Of a DNA stretch of 64,000 bases, positions 18,137 to 25,842 are shown piece after piece. The notes under the pieces are model-generated. The model had not been told where the DNA came from. It saw nothing but the letters and a program-made list of their open reading frames with translations, and did not search any database. The stretch is taken from positions 4,588,001 through 4,652,000 of the forward strand of contig NZ_CP142523.1 in NCBI RefSeq assembly GCF_036885605.1, given 5' to 3'. The DNA comes from Janthinobacterium sp. TB1-E2 (GTDB taxonomy: Bacteria > Pseudomonadota > Gammaproteobacteria > Burkholderiales > Burkholderiaceae_D). A program made the position numbers and the translations under genes. Position 1 is the stretch's first letter. Each line of letters begins with the position of its first letter.

Positions 18137-18535
18137 ATGCAACACCTCGTCAATCCCGCTGAAGTTGAATTTTCCGCCATCCGCGCCCAGGGCCCGGGCG
18201 GGCAGAACGTCAACAAGGTGTCCAGCGCCATCCATTTGCGCTTCCCCATCGCCGCCTCGTCGCTGCCGGAAGCGTACAAGGAACGGCTGCTGGCCCTGCG
18301 CGACAGCCGCATCAGCAAGGATGGCGTGCTGGTGCTCAAGGCGCAGCAATCGCGCAGCCAGGAGCAGAACAAGGAAGAAGCGTTGCGGCGCTTGCAGGAA
18401 ATCATCGACAGCGTGACCTTCCTGCCCGCCGTGCGCCGCGCCACCAAGCCCACGCGCAGCTCGCAGCGGCGCCGCCTCGACAGCAAGAGCACGCACAGCG
18501 TGCTCAAGCAATCACGCGGCAAGGTCACGGACTGA
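18137..18535 (+). CDS. arfB: alternative ribosome-rescue factor ArfB (YaeJ family)
   Basis: A 132-residue peptidyl-tRNA hydrolase that frees stalled ribosomes lacking a stop codon. It contains the release-factor GGQ motif in RAQGPGGQNVNKVSSA near residue 25 and the long basic C-terminal tail (ATKPTRSSQRRRLDSKS ... KQSRGK) that threads into the empty mRNA channel. There is no codon-recognition domain, which separates it from RF1/RF2. The ATG at 18137 gives the family's start; an earlier frame extension is unlike the family. Convergent with the FapA-like gene with no spacer (stop codons abut). Confidence 0.92.
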   Translation: MQHLVNPAEVEFSAIRAQGPGGQNVNKVSSAIHLRFPIAASSLPEAYKERLLALRDSRISKDGVLVLKAQQSRSQEQNKEEALRRLQEIIDSVTFLPAVRRATKPTRSSQRRRLDSKSTHSVLKQSRGKVTD

Positions 18536-20398
18536 TTACGGCGGCGGCTGATAGGTCCAGTCCAGGCTGCCCGTGCTGTCCGCGAATACGGGCTGCGTGG
18601 CCGGCGTAGCGCTGCGCAGCAAGGCCTTGATTTCCTTCGGCGGCCGGTCGTAGACCTTGGCCGGCCCGGGCGGCACGACCAGGGTGCGTACCGTCGTCTC
18701 GCCATCGACCAGGCCCAGGCTGCAGCGCGACTGGCCCGCCGTCGCTTGCCGCTCCTGGCGTACTTGTTCCACCAGCGCCAGCATCTGCGCGTGCAGGATT
18801 TCCGACTGTTTTACCTCCACGCGCAGCCGCGCCACCTCTTTCAGGACGGGAGCGATGCGCGCGGCCAGCTTGTCGTACTGCAGCTGTTGCGCTGGCTGCA
18901 GTTGCAATTCGCCGCGCCGCAGCTGGCCCGCCAGGGTCAGGTAATTGCGCACCTCGGGCAATTGCGCGATGGCATCGATTTCCTGCTGGCGCTTGTGCTG
19001 CACCTGCAGGAATTGCGCCGCCTTCGCCAGGCTTTCGGCGATCTTTTGCTCCAGCGCACTCAGGTCGGGTACGAGGGGAAACAGCAGCATCTCCACCTGC
19101 TTGCGGGGACCGGCGCTGCCGATGCGGATGGTGCGCGCCGCCACGGCGCAGCCTTCGGCCAGCTCGATGACGACCTCGTCGGCGATGATCTCGCAATTGC
19201 TGGCGCTGTCGATCACCACACGCGTGCCGGCGATGACGCAGCTTTCCGCACGCTTCACGTGTACTTCGCCGCTCAGCGCCTGCAGCACAGAACCGGAAGC
19301 GACGCCCTCGACGCGCACGTCGCCATGCGCATTGAAGGCCGTGCCGCCCACCAGGTTGCGGTGCAGTAAGATCAAGCCGCCATGCGAGTGCAGATGGCCA
19401 TACACGTCGCCATGGATGGTGATATCGCTGCCGTCGAGCTGGCGCTGCTCCTGCACTTCGCCGTACTCCTCATAGGCGGCGCGCAGCTTCAGATTGCCCG
19501 TGGTGCGGCTGCTGACGCCTTCGCGGCTGACGATCTTGTTTTCGATCGCCATCTTGCCGTGCTCATCGACATTCACATAGCCATCCTGGGTGGCAACGAG
19601 GAAATTGCCATCGCTGAAATGCTCGACCGCCGTGCCTGGCCCCGCCACTGTGGCCAGGTCCAGTTCCTGCGGCGCGGGCGGCGGCAGCGCCTTGCCGGCC
19701 AGGTCGTAGCCGGGCAAGCCGGGCGTACCGGGCAGCAGACGCAGCAGGCGCGCGTGTTTTTTCACTTGCGGAAAGCGGTTCTTGAAGCTGAGCAAATCCA
19801 GGCGGCCATCGGAGCGTTCGCGCGGCGCATCGTCGCGGTGGATGCCTTGCGACACTTCAACGAACTGGGCGTCCCGGCCCGGCTGCGGCGGCAGTACCCG
19901 CGCCACCGTGATGCGCTCGGCCTTGCCGCTGGCAAGCATGGCGCGCACGGCCACGCTATCGATACCGTAGTGCACGCCCTTGCACCACAGATCGGCCACC
20001 AGCTCGTCAAACTCGCGGCGCGCCGCCACCTGGCCATCCGCGTCCGCAAGCAAGGTTTCAAAGTAAAACTCGGCGCTGTCGCCACGGATCTTGACCTGTT
20101 GGTACAGCGCGCGGCGCGGAGGCGGGAACGGCGCCACGCGCACGGCGATGCGCAGCAAGGCATCGCCCTTCGGCGCGGCGCGGGGGACAGGGGCGTGAAA
20201 CAAGGTCAGCAGGAACAAACCGTAATCGAGGCCGGCCAGCAACTGGCCCGACTGGAACAGCTGGTCGACGGCGGCGCGCAGCTGCGCCGGCGCCAGCGAC
20301 AGGTCCAGGAACACGCCCTCGTCGCGTTGGACGAGGCCATGCGGCAAGCCGCCTGCGGGTGCCGCATCCGGAACCGGTGTGTCGTCGTCGCTCACCAC
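18536..20398 (-). CDS. FapA (DUF342) family protein
   Basis: A 620-residue cytoplasmic protein of the FapA/DUF342 family, polymer-binding proteins often linked to flagellar or cell-surface assembly. The N-terminal third is a mixed alpha/beta domain. The centre (about 270-430) is a right-handed beta-helix visible as repeating ITIHGDVYGHLHSHGG, HGDVRVEGVASGSV and VVIDSASNCEIIADEV segments. A coiled coil follows (LEQKIAESLAKAAQFLQVQ to LVEQVRQERQATA, about 455-560), then a proline-rich tail. It starts with GTG at 20398 behind a strong GGGGGAGG Shine-Dalgarno; a second GTG follows directly. Its exact partner is unknown. It sits alone, convergent with arfB. Confidence 0.8.
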   Translation of the reverse strand: MVSDDDTPVPDAAPAGGLPHGLVQRDEGVFLDLSLAPAQLRAAVDQLFQSGQLLAGLDYGLFLLTLFHAPVPRAAPKGDALLRIAVRVAPFPPPRRALYQQVKIRGDSAEFYFETLLADADGQVAARREFDELVADLWCKGVHYGIDSVAVRAMLASGKAERITVARVLPPQPGRDAQFVEVSQGIHRDDAPRERSDGRLDLLSFKNRFPQVKKHARLLRLLPGTPGLPGYDLAGKALPPPAPQELDLATVAGPGTAVEHFSDGNFLVATQDGYVNVDEHGKMAIENKIVSREGVSSRTTGNLKLRAAYEEYGEVQEQRQLDGSDITIHGDVYGHLHSHGGLILLHRNLVGGTAFNAHGDVRVEGVASGSVLQALSGEVHVKRAESCVIAGTRVVIDSASNCEIIADEVVIELAEGCAVAARTIRIGSAGPRKQVEMLLFPLVPDLSALEQKIAESLAKAAQFLQVQHKRQQEIDAIAQLPEVRNYLTLAGQLRRGELQLQPAQQLQYDKLAARIAPVLKEVARLRVEVKQSEILHAQMLALVEQVRQERQATAGQSRCSLGLVDGETTVRTLVVPPGPAKVYDRPPKEIKALLRSATPATQPVFADSTGSLDWTYQPPP

Positions 20399-20505
20399 TT
20401 GCCTCCCCCAGCAACAATGTCAGAGAATTACCTCATTGCGTTAGAACAATATCACGGGGCGGCGCCGTGTGCCTGGCTCAGCAATAATGTTGGCGGCCAA
20501 ATGCA

Positions 20506-20537
20506 GACAGGGCCATGTCTTGCGAGATGGCCCTGTC
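20506..20537. terminator. perfect 11-bp hairpin downstream of the exported hypothetical gene
   Basis: GACAGGGCCAT (20506-20516) and ATGGCCCTGTC (20527-20537) pair perfectly around a 10-base loop, 18 bases past the stop of the minus-strand gene at 20556. No U-tract follows on that strand, so a terminator role is likely rather than certain. Confidence 0.55.
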
Positions 20538-20555
20538 GGATGGGGTGCATGGTGC

Positions 20556-20945
20556 CTAGCGGCGCGGCGGATTCGAGTAGATGTCCTGGCCCACTTCGTT
20601 GATCTGGCGGCGCAGGTCGCGGCGTTCGTCGGGCGTCATGCGGCCCGTGCGGCGCGAAGCGTCGGCGCCTTCGTTGGCGCGGCGCTGCTCTTCGGCGCGC
20701 GTGTCGAAACTGCGTGCATCACGCTGCTCGCGCAGTCGCGTATCATTGCTGTTGCTGCGCTGTACCTGTTCATACCGCTGGGCCTGCATTTGCTGCTGGT
20801 CGTCACGGCGCGGTGGCGGCTGGTTTTGTGCCGACGCCAGGCTGGCGACAAACACGGAACACACGGCAAATGCGGACAGCACAGATGTACGTGCGGCAAT
20901 AGCTGCGCTGGGAGCGGCGTGAATTTTTTTAGTAAAGATATTCAT
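20556..20945 (-). CDS. small secreted hypothetical protein, Gln/Arg-rich
   Basis: A 129-residue protein with a clear Sec signal peptide (basic MNIFTKKIHA start, then hydrophobic SVLSAFAVCSVFVASL and a likely ASA|QN cleavage site). The mature part is highly polar, rich in Gln, Arg and Asp (QPPPRRDDQQQMQAQRYEQ, DTRLREQRDARSFDTRAEEQRR), with no recognisable domain and probably disordered or helical. The start at 20945 has a strong Shine-Dalgarno (GGAAGAGGAAC). It is divergent from ompR, sharing about 190 bases of intergenic DNA, so control by OmpR is possible but unproven. I do not recognise a family. Confidence 0.65.
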   Translation of the reverse strand: MNIFTKKIHAAPSAAIAARTSVLSAFAVCSVFVASLASAQNQPPPRRDDQQQMQAQRYEQVQRSNSNDTRLREQRDARSFDTRAEEQRRANEGADASRRTGRMTPDERRDLRRQINEVGQDIYSNPPRR

Positions 20946-21139
20946 TGAGTTCCTCTTCCGCGATGCCGTATAAACTAAAGCTGATTTCCACTGTGGCCCC
21001 AGTGTATGATGCTTTACACGGTGCAGTAAGAGTAATTGGGTAAAGTTTGTAACACTTTGTAATGGGTCGCCACAGCCCCTTGCCGACGCCGCGCGAGGCG
21101 TTACTATAGCAACTAATATAAGATAACACGACACCTTAA

Positions 21140-21910
21140 ATGACCACAACCTCCACTACCGGCAGCAATACAACAACGCAATCGATCCACGGCCACCAGG
21201 CAAAAATCATGGTGGTCGACGACGATGTGCGCCTGCGCGACCTGCTGCGGCGCTACCTGACCGAACAGGGCTTCAATGTCTTCACGGCAGAGAGCGCGAC
21301 GGCCATGAACAAGCTGTGGCTGCGCGAACGCTACGACTTGCTGGTGCTCGACCTGATGCTGCCCGGTGAAGATGGCCTGTCGATCTGCCGCCGCCTGCGC
21401 GGCGCGGGCGACCAGACGCCGATCATCATGCTGACGGCCAAGGGCGAGGACGTGGACCGCATCGTGGGCCTGGAAATGGGTGCCGACGACTATCTGCCGA
21501 AACCATTCAATCCGCGCGAACTGGTGGCCCGCATTGGCGCCGTGCTGCGCCGCAAGGGTCCCGATGAAATCCCGGGCGCGCCGTCGGAAACGCCGCAAAC
21601 CTTCGAGTTCGGCGACTTCGTGCTGGACCTGGGCACGCGTACCCTGAAAAAGAATGGCGAAACGGTGCCGCTGACGACCGGTGAATTTTCCGTGCTGAAA
21701 GTGTTTGCCCGCCATGCGCGCCAACCGCTGTCGCGCGAAAAACTGATGGAACTGGCGCGCGGCCGCGAATATGAAGTGTTCGACCGCAGCCTGGACGTGC
21801 AGATTTCGCGCTTGCGCAAACTGATCGAACCCGACCCGTCGAGCCCGCTGTTCATCCAGACCGTGTGGGGTCTCGGCTACGTCTTCATCCCGGACGGACA
21901 GCCGCGCTGA
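21140..21910 (+). CDS. ompR: response regulator OmpR
   Basis: A 256-residue two-component regulator for osmotic and acid stress. The receiver domain shows the acidic pocket VVDDDVRLRD, phospho-acceptor D71 in VLDLMLPGEDG, T in MLTAKGE and K in YLPKPFNP. The C-terminal winged helix (about 150-250) has PLTTGEFSVLKVFARHARQPLSREKLMEL, close to E. coli OmpR. The N-terminus carries about 16 extra Thr/Gln-rich residues before the receiver; no clear Shine-Dalgarno precedes the ATG, so a later start is possible. envZ follows after 13 bases. Confidence 0.95.
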   Translation: MTTTSTTGSNTTTQSIHGHQAKIMVVDDDVRLRDLLRRYLTEQGFNVFTAESATAMNKLWLRERYDLLVLDLMLPGEDGLSICRRLRGAGDQTPIIMLTAKGEDVDRIVGLEMGADDYLPKPFNPRELVARIGAVLRRKGPDEIPGAPSETPQTFEFGDFVLDLGTRTLKKNGETVPLTTGEFSVLKVFARHARQPLSREKLMELARGREYEVFDRSLDVQISRLRKLIEPDPSSPLFIQTVWGLGYVFIPDGQPR

Positions 21911-21923
21911 TCGCAGGCGAGGC

Positions 21924-23282
21924 ATGATGAAGCTTGTTCCCGATATCAGCCTGGCGCGGCTGAAAAGCGGCCTGTTCTGGCGCACCTTTTTGCTGCTCGG
22001 CACCTTGACCACCGTCAGCATGATCACCTGGATCGGCATGATTTCCGTCATCCAGCGCGAGCCGCAGGCGCAGCAGATTTCCGCCCAGATCATTTCCGTC
22101 GTCACCATCACGCATGCGGCACTGACGCACTCGGCTCCCGAGCTGCGGCGCGAGCTGCTGTTCGACCTCGTCAGCAATGAAGGCATCCGCATCTTCTCGC
22201 TGGAAGAGGACGACCGCATCGAGCCGCCGCCAGACAATTACCTGATGCCCGACATCGAGGCGCTGGTGAAGGCCAAGCTGGGCAAGGACACGCGCTTTTC
22301 CGCGCGCGTCAACGGCGTGGCCGGCTTCTGGGTCAGCTTCAAGATCGACGACGACGAATACTGGCTGATGCTGGACCGCGAACGCCTGCGCGGCCTGACG
22401 GGCTTCCAGTGGCTGGGTTGGGCCAGCCTGGTGTCCCTGCTGTCCCTGCTGGGTGCGGCCATCATTTCCAGCCTGATCAATCTGCCGCTGTCGCGTTTGA
22501 CGGCGGCCGCGCGCGACATCGCCAAGGGCAAGCAGCCGGCGCCGCTGCCGGAAAAGGGCCCGATCGAAATCATCGAGGCGAACCGCAGCTTCAACCAGAT
22601 GGTCGATGATCTGAAACAGGTGGAATCGGACCGCGCCGTGATTCTGGCCGGCATTTCGCACGACTTGCGCACGCCGCTGGCGCGCATGCAGCTGGAAGTG
22701 GAAATGGCCAATCTGTCGGACGAGGCGCGCGAAGGCATCCAGTCCGATATCGGGCAAATGGACGCCATCATCGGCCAGTTCCTCGACTATGCCAAGCCGA
22801 CGGAAGCGTCGAGTTTTACGGACGTCGACCTCAGCGGCTTGCTCAACGACATGACGCGCGAAGCGATGCGCCTGCCGGACGTGAAGATCAACGCCACCAT
22901 CGCCGATGGCGCACATGCGATGGGTAACCCCACCGACTTGCGCCGCGTGCTGAACAACCTGATCGAGAATGCGCGCCGCTATGGCAAGACGCCGAGCAGC
23001 GAGATGACGGAAATCGACATCGCCTGCCACGTACGTACCAGCCACGGCGCAAAAAAGGTGATCATCGAGGTGCAGGACCACGGCACGGGCGTGCCGGCGG
23101 AAAAGATCGAGCAGCTGATGAAACCGTTCACCCGCCTCGACACGGCGCGCGGGCAGGCCAACGGCGCCGGCCTGGGCCTGGCCATCGTCGACCGCGTGCT
23201 GCTGCGCCACGGCGCCGAATTACAGGTGCGCAACCGCGAAGGCGGCGGCCTGGCGTTTCAGATCAGCTTGCCAGCGGCGTAA
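21924..23282 (+). CDS. envZ: sensor histidine kinase EnvZ
   Basis: The 452-residue inner-membrane partner of OmpR. Two transmembrane segments flank a periplasmic loop (FWRTFLLLGTLTTVSMITWIGM near 20-40 and WLGWASLVSLLSLLGAAIIS near 160-185). A HAMP linker (INLPLSRLTAAARDIAKG), the H-box AGISHDLRTPLARMQLEVEM with phospho-histidine H246, and the ATPase boxes NLIENARRYG and GAGLGLAIVDRVLLRHG follow. It has normal length and all catalytic motifs. It is cotranscribed with ompR and ends shortly before a REP-like palindrome. Confidence 0.93.
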   Translation: MMKLVPDISLARLKSGLFWRTFLLLGTLTTVSMITWIGMISVIQREPQAQQISAQIISVVTITHAALTHSAPELRRELLFDLVSNEGIRIFSLEEDDRIEPPPDNYLMPDIEALVKAKLGKDTRFSARVNGVAGFWVSFKIDDDEYWLMLDRERLRGLTGFQWLGWASLVSLLSLLGAAIISSLINLPLSRLTAAARDIAKGKQPAPLPEKGPIEIIEANRSFNQMVDDLKQVESDRAVILAGISHDLRTPLARMQLEVEMANLSDEAREGIQSDIGQMDAIIGQFLDYAKPTEASSFTDVDLSGLLNDMTREAMRLPDVKINATIADGAHAMGNPTDLRRVLNNLIENARRYGKTPSSEMTEIDIACHVRTSHGAKKVIIEVQDHGTGVPAEKIEQLMKPFTRLDTARGQANGAGLGLAIVDRVLLRHGAELQVRNREGGGLAFQISLPAA

Positions 23283-23310
23283 AAATAATCGCGCCAGCGG
23301 TGCAGGCGAG

Positions 23311-23348
23311 GTAGGTCGGATTAGCGGGAACCGCGTAATCCGACCTAC
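23311..23348. repeat. REP-like palindrome, third unit
   Basis: GTAGGTCGGATTA (23311-23323) and TAATCCGACCTAC (23336-23348) are perfect 13-base arms around GCGG-GAA-CCGC-G. It has the same layout as the unit at 15307: same loop GAA, same unpaired G, different but still paired inner stem. It lies 28 bases past the envZ stop. Confidence 0.85.
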
Positions 23349-23380
23349 ACTGCGCCAACATCACCGCCACCCAGCAGCAA

Positions 23381-23860
23381 TCAAGCCGACGCCTGCTCCT
23401 GCGCCAGCAATTTACTCATCAACAATTCCGTCGCCCCGTAGCCGTACAGGGAATCGCTTTCCATGCCCGGCGTATCGAAGGGGATCGATTCCTCGCGGTT
23501 CAGCTTGGCAGGATCGGCGTCCGCATAGCTGGCGCGCCAGGCGCGCTGCAAGGATTCGTTGCGGCGGATAAAGGCCGGCATGGGCCAGTCGTCACGATTC
23601 CAGTGGGGACTGTCGCCCAGCAGGGGCCAGCGCTCGTTGAGCAGGGCCATGTCGCCCGTGCGCAGGCGGCGCACGGCCTGTTCCGGCCGCAAGCCTTCCA
23701 GCTCGTCCAGCGTGGGCAAGCTGTCGCGCTTCGGTCCGAACATATATGCCAGCATGATGCGCCCGGCAGGCGCCCTGCGCGCCACCACGCCGACGGCATA
23801 ACCGCCGCCCGGCAGGGGCACGGCAAACCAGCTGCCTTCTCGGTATGGTAATGATTTCAT
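23381..23860 (-). CDS. Imm26-like immunity family protein
   Basis: A 159-residue soluble protein resembling the Immunity protein 26 family, which occurs beside polymorphic toxins. The signs are the opening YREGSWFAVPLPGGGYAVGVVARRA, MFGPKRDSLPTLDELEGLRPEQAV, the GDMALLNERWPLLGD segment and WNRDDWPMPAF. The start at 23860 begins directly with the domain; 23884 is also open. No toxin gene lies next to it; neighbours are envZ (convergent) and a ferritin-like gene. It could be an orphan immunity gene or a repurposed relative. Assignment is from memory of the family and not verified. Confidence 0.6.
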   Translation of the reverse strand: MKSLPYREGSWFAVPLPGGGYAVGVVARRAPAGRIMLAYMFGPKRDSLPTLDELEGLRPEQAVRRLRTGDMALLNERWPLLGDSPHWNRDDWPMPAFIRRNESLQRAWRASYADADPAKLNREESIPFDTPGMESDSLYGYGATELLMSKLLAQEQASA

Positions 23861-23985
23861 TTCTAAAAGCCCCCTGTAATACACCGGACAGCCGCTGCTA
23901 TCCGGCGTTAAATTTAATTAGGGGCACAGTCTACGCGAAGCGATGCGAAAGTGGCGCATGGTACGCCACAACAACAAACCAATAG

Positions 23986-24291
23986 TTACAATATTTTCTC
24001 GTCATAGTGATACTGGGCAACAATCGGCCCCGCCTTGAACAGCGCCTCCTTCATGGCCGTGTCCAGGCGCGCATCGCGGCGGCGCATCCATTCGAGCAGC
24101 ATGGCCGCTTCCTTGCGGCTCGTGTCGCCCGCATGCGCGAGCACGCGGCGCAGTTCCGGGTCCGTGCACGCTTCAAAACGCTGGCTGTTCAAGTCCAGCG
24201 CCTGCAGCGCGGCGATGGTGGCGCCGATGGCGCGGTGCATGTCGAGCGCGGTGGCCGGCAAGCCGGATTCTTCCAGTGGGACGGTGGTCAT
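23986..24291 (-). CDS. encapsulated-ferritin-like protein lacking metal ligands
   Basis: A 101-residue two-helix protein collinear with the encapsulin cargo ferritin EncFtn: LDMHRAIGATIAALQALDL, QRFEACTDPELRRVLAH, AAMLLEWMRRRDARLDTAMKEALFKAGPI. In EncFtn the ferroxidase site is built from a Glu in the first helix (MEELEAVDWY) and the E-x-x-H of DEEKEHAAM. Here these read TIAALQALDL and DTSRKEAAM, so the Glu ligands and the His are replaced. No encapsulin shell gene and no obvious cargo-loading tail are visible. Of two ATGs, 24291 has AAGGA at good spacing. Probably a structural or regulatory relic of the fold; no function is claimed. Confidence 0.6.
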   Translation of the reverse strand: MTTVPLEESGLPATALDMHRAIGATIAALQALDLNSQRFEACTDPELRRVLAHAGDTSRKEAAMLLEWMRRRDARLDTAMKEALFKAGPIVAQYHYDEKIL

Positions 24292-24434
24292 GCGCATTCC
24301 TTTTTCGCGTGGTGGTGACATCGGCTGCATTCTCCACCGCGCGGGCGAAAAGCTCAAGCGTCCACGACACGTTTCCACCCGTTCGGCCATAATCATGGCT
24401 CAGCAACAGCCTAAACCCCAGCGGCAGGAGCCCC

Positions 24435-25592
24435 ATGTTCAATTTCGACTTTTACAATCCGACGCAAATCCTCTTCGGCCAGGGCCAGATCGCCGCCATC
24501 ACGGCACTGATCCCGCCCCATGCCAGAGTGCTCATGACGTATGGCGGCGGCAGCATCAAGCAGAACGGCGTCTACGATGAAGTCAAGGCGGCGCTGGCCG
24601 GCCATACGATGATCGAGTTTGCCGGCATCGAACCCAATCCCAGCTATGAAACCCTGATGCAGGCCGTGGCCCTCGTGAAAAGCGAGCGCATCGATTTCCT
24701 GCTGGCCGTCGGCGGCGGCTCTGTGGTCGATGGCACCAAGTTCATCGCCGCCGCCGCCCTGCACGAGGGTGAGGCGTGGGACATCCTGGCCAAGGGCGGC
24801 AAGATCGTCGAGGCCGCCCTGCCCTTCGGCACCGTATTGACTTTGCCGGCCACGGGGTCCGAAATGAATGGCTCGGCCGTGATCACGCGCAAGGCCACGC
24901 AGGAAAAGCGCTCGTTCATGAGCCGCAAGGTATATCCGAAATTCTCCGTGCTGGACCCGTCGAAAACGTTCACCTTGCCGCTGCGCCAGGTAGGCAATGG
25001 CGTCGTCGACGCGTTCGCGCATGTGATGGAGCAATACCTGACCTACCCTGTGAACGCCTCCGTGCAGGACCGCTTTGCCGAAGGCATCCTGCTGACCCTG
25101 ATCGAGGAAGGCCCGAAGGCGCTGTCGCACCCGGACGACTACGACGTGCGCGCCAACGTGATGTGGAGCGCCACCCTGGCCTTGAACGGCCTGATCGGCG
25201 TGGGCGTGCCGCAGGACTGGTCCACGCACGCCATCGGCCACGAATTGACGGCCTTGTACGAACTCGACCATGCGCAAACCCTGGCCATCATCCTGCCCAG
25301 CATGCTGCGCGTGCGCAAGCAAGCCAAGCGCGCCAAGTTGCTGCAGTATGCGGCCCGCGTCTGGGGCCTGGACGGCGGCGACGAAGATGGCCGCATCGAG
25401 GCGGCCATCGCGCGCACGGAATTCTTCTTCCGCCACATGGGCGTCAAGACGCGCCTGGCCGACTACGGCCTGAACCATGCGAGCGTGGACGCCGTCGTGT
25501 CCGCCCTGGAAGCGCACGGCATGACGGCGCTGGGCGAACAGCGTGAAATCACGCCCGCCATCAGCCGCAAGGTGCTGGAACTGAGCCTGTAG
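24435..25592 (+). CDS. yqhD: NADPH-dependent aldehyde/alcohol dehydrogenase YqhD
   Basis: A 385-residue iron-type alcohol dehydrogenase. YqhD reduces toxic aldehydes such as those from lipid peroxidation and glyoxal, using NADPH. The N-terminal domain has the cofactor loops MTYGGGSIKQNGVY and VGGGSVVDGTK. The metal ligands lie in NGVVDAFAHVMEQYL (Asp, His) and STHAIGHELTALYELDHAQTL (two His). The MFNFDFYNPTQILFGQGQI start is characteristic, and AGGAG precedes the ATG. It is a single gene ending just before the promoter of the riboswitch-controlled receptor; no yqhC-type regulator is adjacent. Confidence 0.92.
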   Translation: MFNFDFYNPTQILFGQGQIAAITALIPPHARVLMTYGGGSIKQNGVYDEVKAALAGHTMIEFAGIEPNPSYETLMQAVALVKSERIDFLLAVGGGSVVDGTKFIAAAALHEGEAWDILAKGGKIVEAALPFGTVLTLPATGSEMNGSAVITRKATQEKRSFMSRKVYPKFSVLDPSKTFTLPLRQVGNGVVDAFAHVMEQYLTYPVNASVQDRFAEGILLTLIEEGPKALSHPDDYDVRANVMWSATLALNGLIGVGVPQDWSTHAIGHELTALYELDHAQTLAIILPSMLRVRKQAKRAKLLQYAARVWGLDGGDEDGRIEAAIARTEFFFRHMGVKTRLADYGLNHASVDAVVSALEAHGMTALGEQREITPAISRKVLELSL

Positions 25593-25628
25593 ATTCGCAC
25601 CACACTGTTGTAAAACGGTCAGCAGGGT

Positions 25629-25657
25629 GGGACAGCTGGCCGTGCTTCATGCTAAGC
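25629..25657 (+). promoter_or_regulatory. putative promoter for the riboswitch leader
   Basis: GGGACA (25629-25634) and CTAAGC (25652-25657) with a 17-base spacer would start transcription about where the riboswitch P1 stem begins (25663). The hexamers are weak; position is the main support. Confidence 0.35.
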
Positions 25658-25661
25658 TGTC

Positions 25662-25742
25662 GTTTCGCTAGGGGTCCTGGAGCAGTCATCCGGGTGAGAG
25701 ATACCCTTCGTACCTGATCTGGATAATGCCAGCGAAGGAAAG
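25662..25742 (+). promoter_or_regulatory. TPP (THI-box) riboswitch
   Basis: The leader contains the conserved thiamine pyrophosphate aptamer: TTTCGCT (25663-25669) pairs with AGCGAA (25731-25736) as P1, then AGGGGTCC, GGGTGAGAGATACCC (25692-25706) carrying the TGAGA pyrimidine-sensing motif, and the nearly invariant CCTGATCTGGATAATGCCAG (25713-25732). The receptor ATG is 100 bases further on, leaving room for an expression platform; a short alternative pairing between AAGGA and TCCTT (around 25736-25764) is possible. Thiamine pyrophosphate should switch the downstream receptor off. Confidence 0.93.
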
Positions 25743-25842
25743 CGCAAAGTACCTCCCTCCTTTGATAGCTCCTGCGTTGGCGCCAGCCGAACAAGCAGCC
25801 TGCCGTGCTCTTTACAGAGACGGCTTGAACCACGAGCAATCT

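Noticed and set aside
25726..25842. Longer N-terminus for the TonB receptor starting inside the riboswitch
   Set aside because: The ATG at 25726 lies within the conserved aptamer core and the added residues precede a perfectly good signal peptide starting at 25843.
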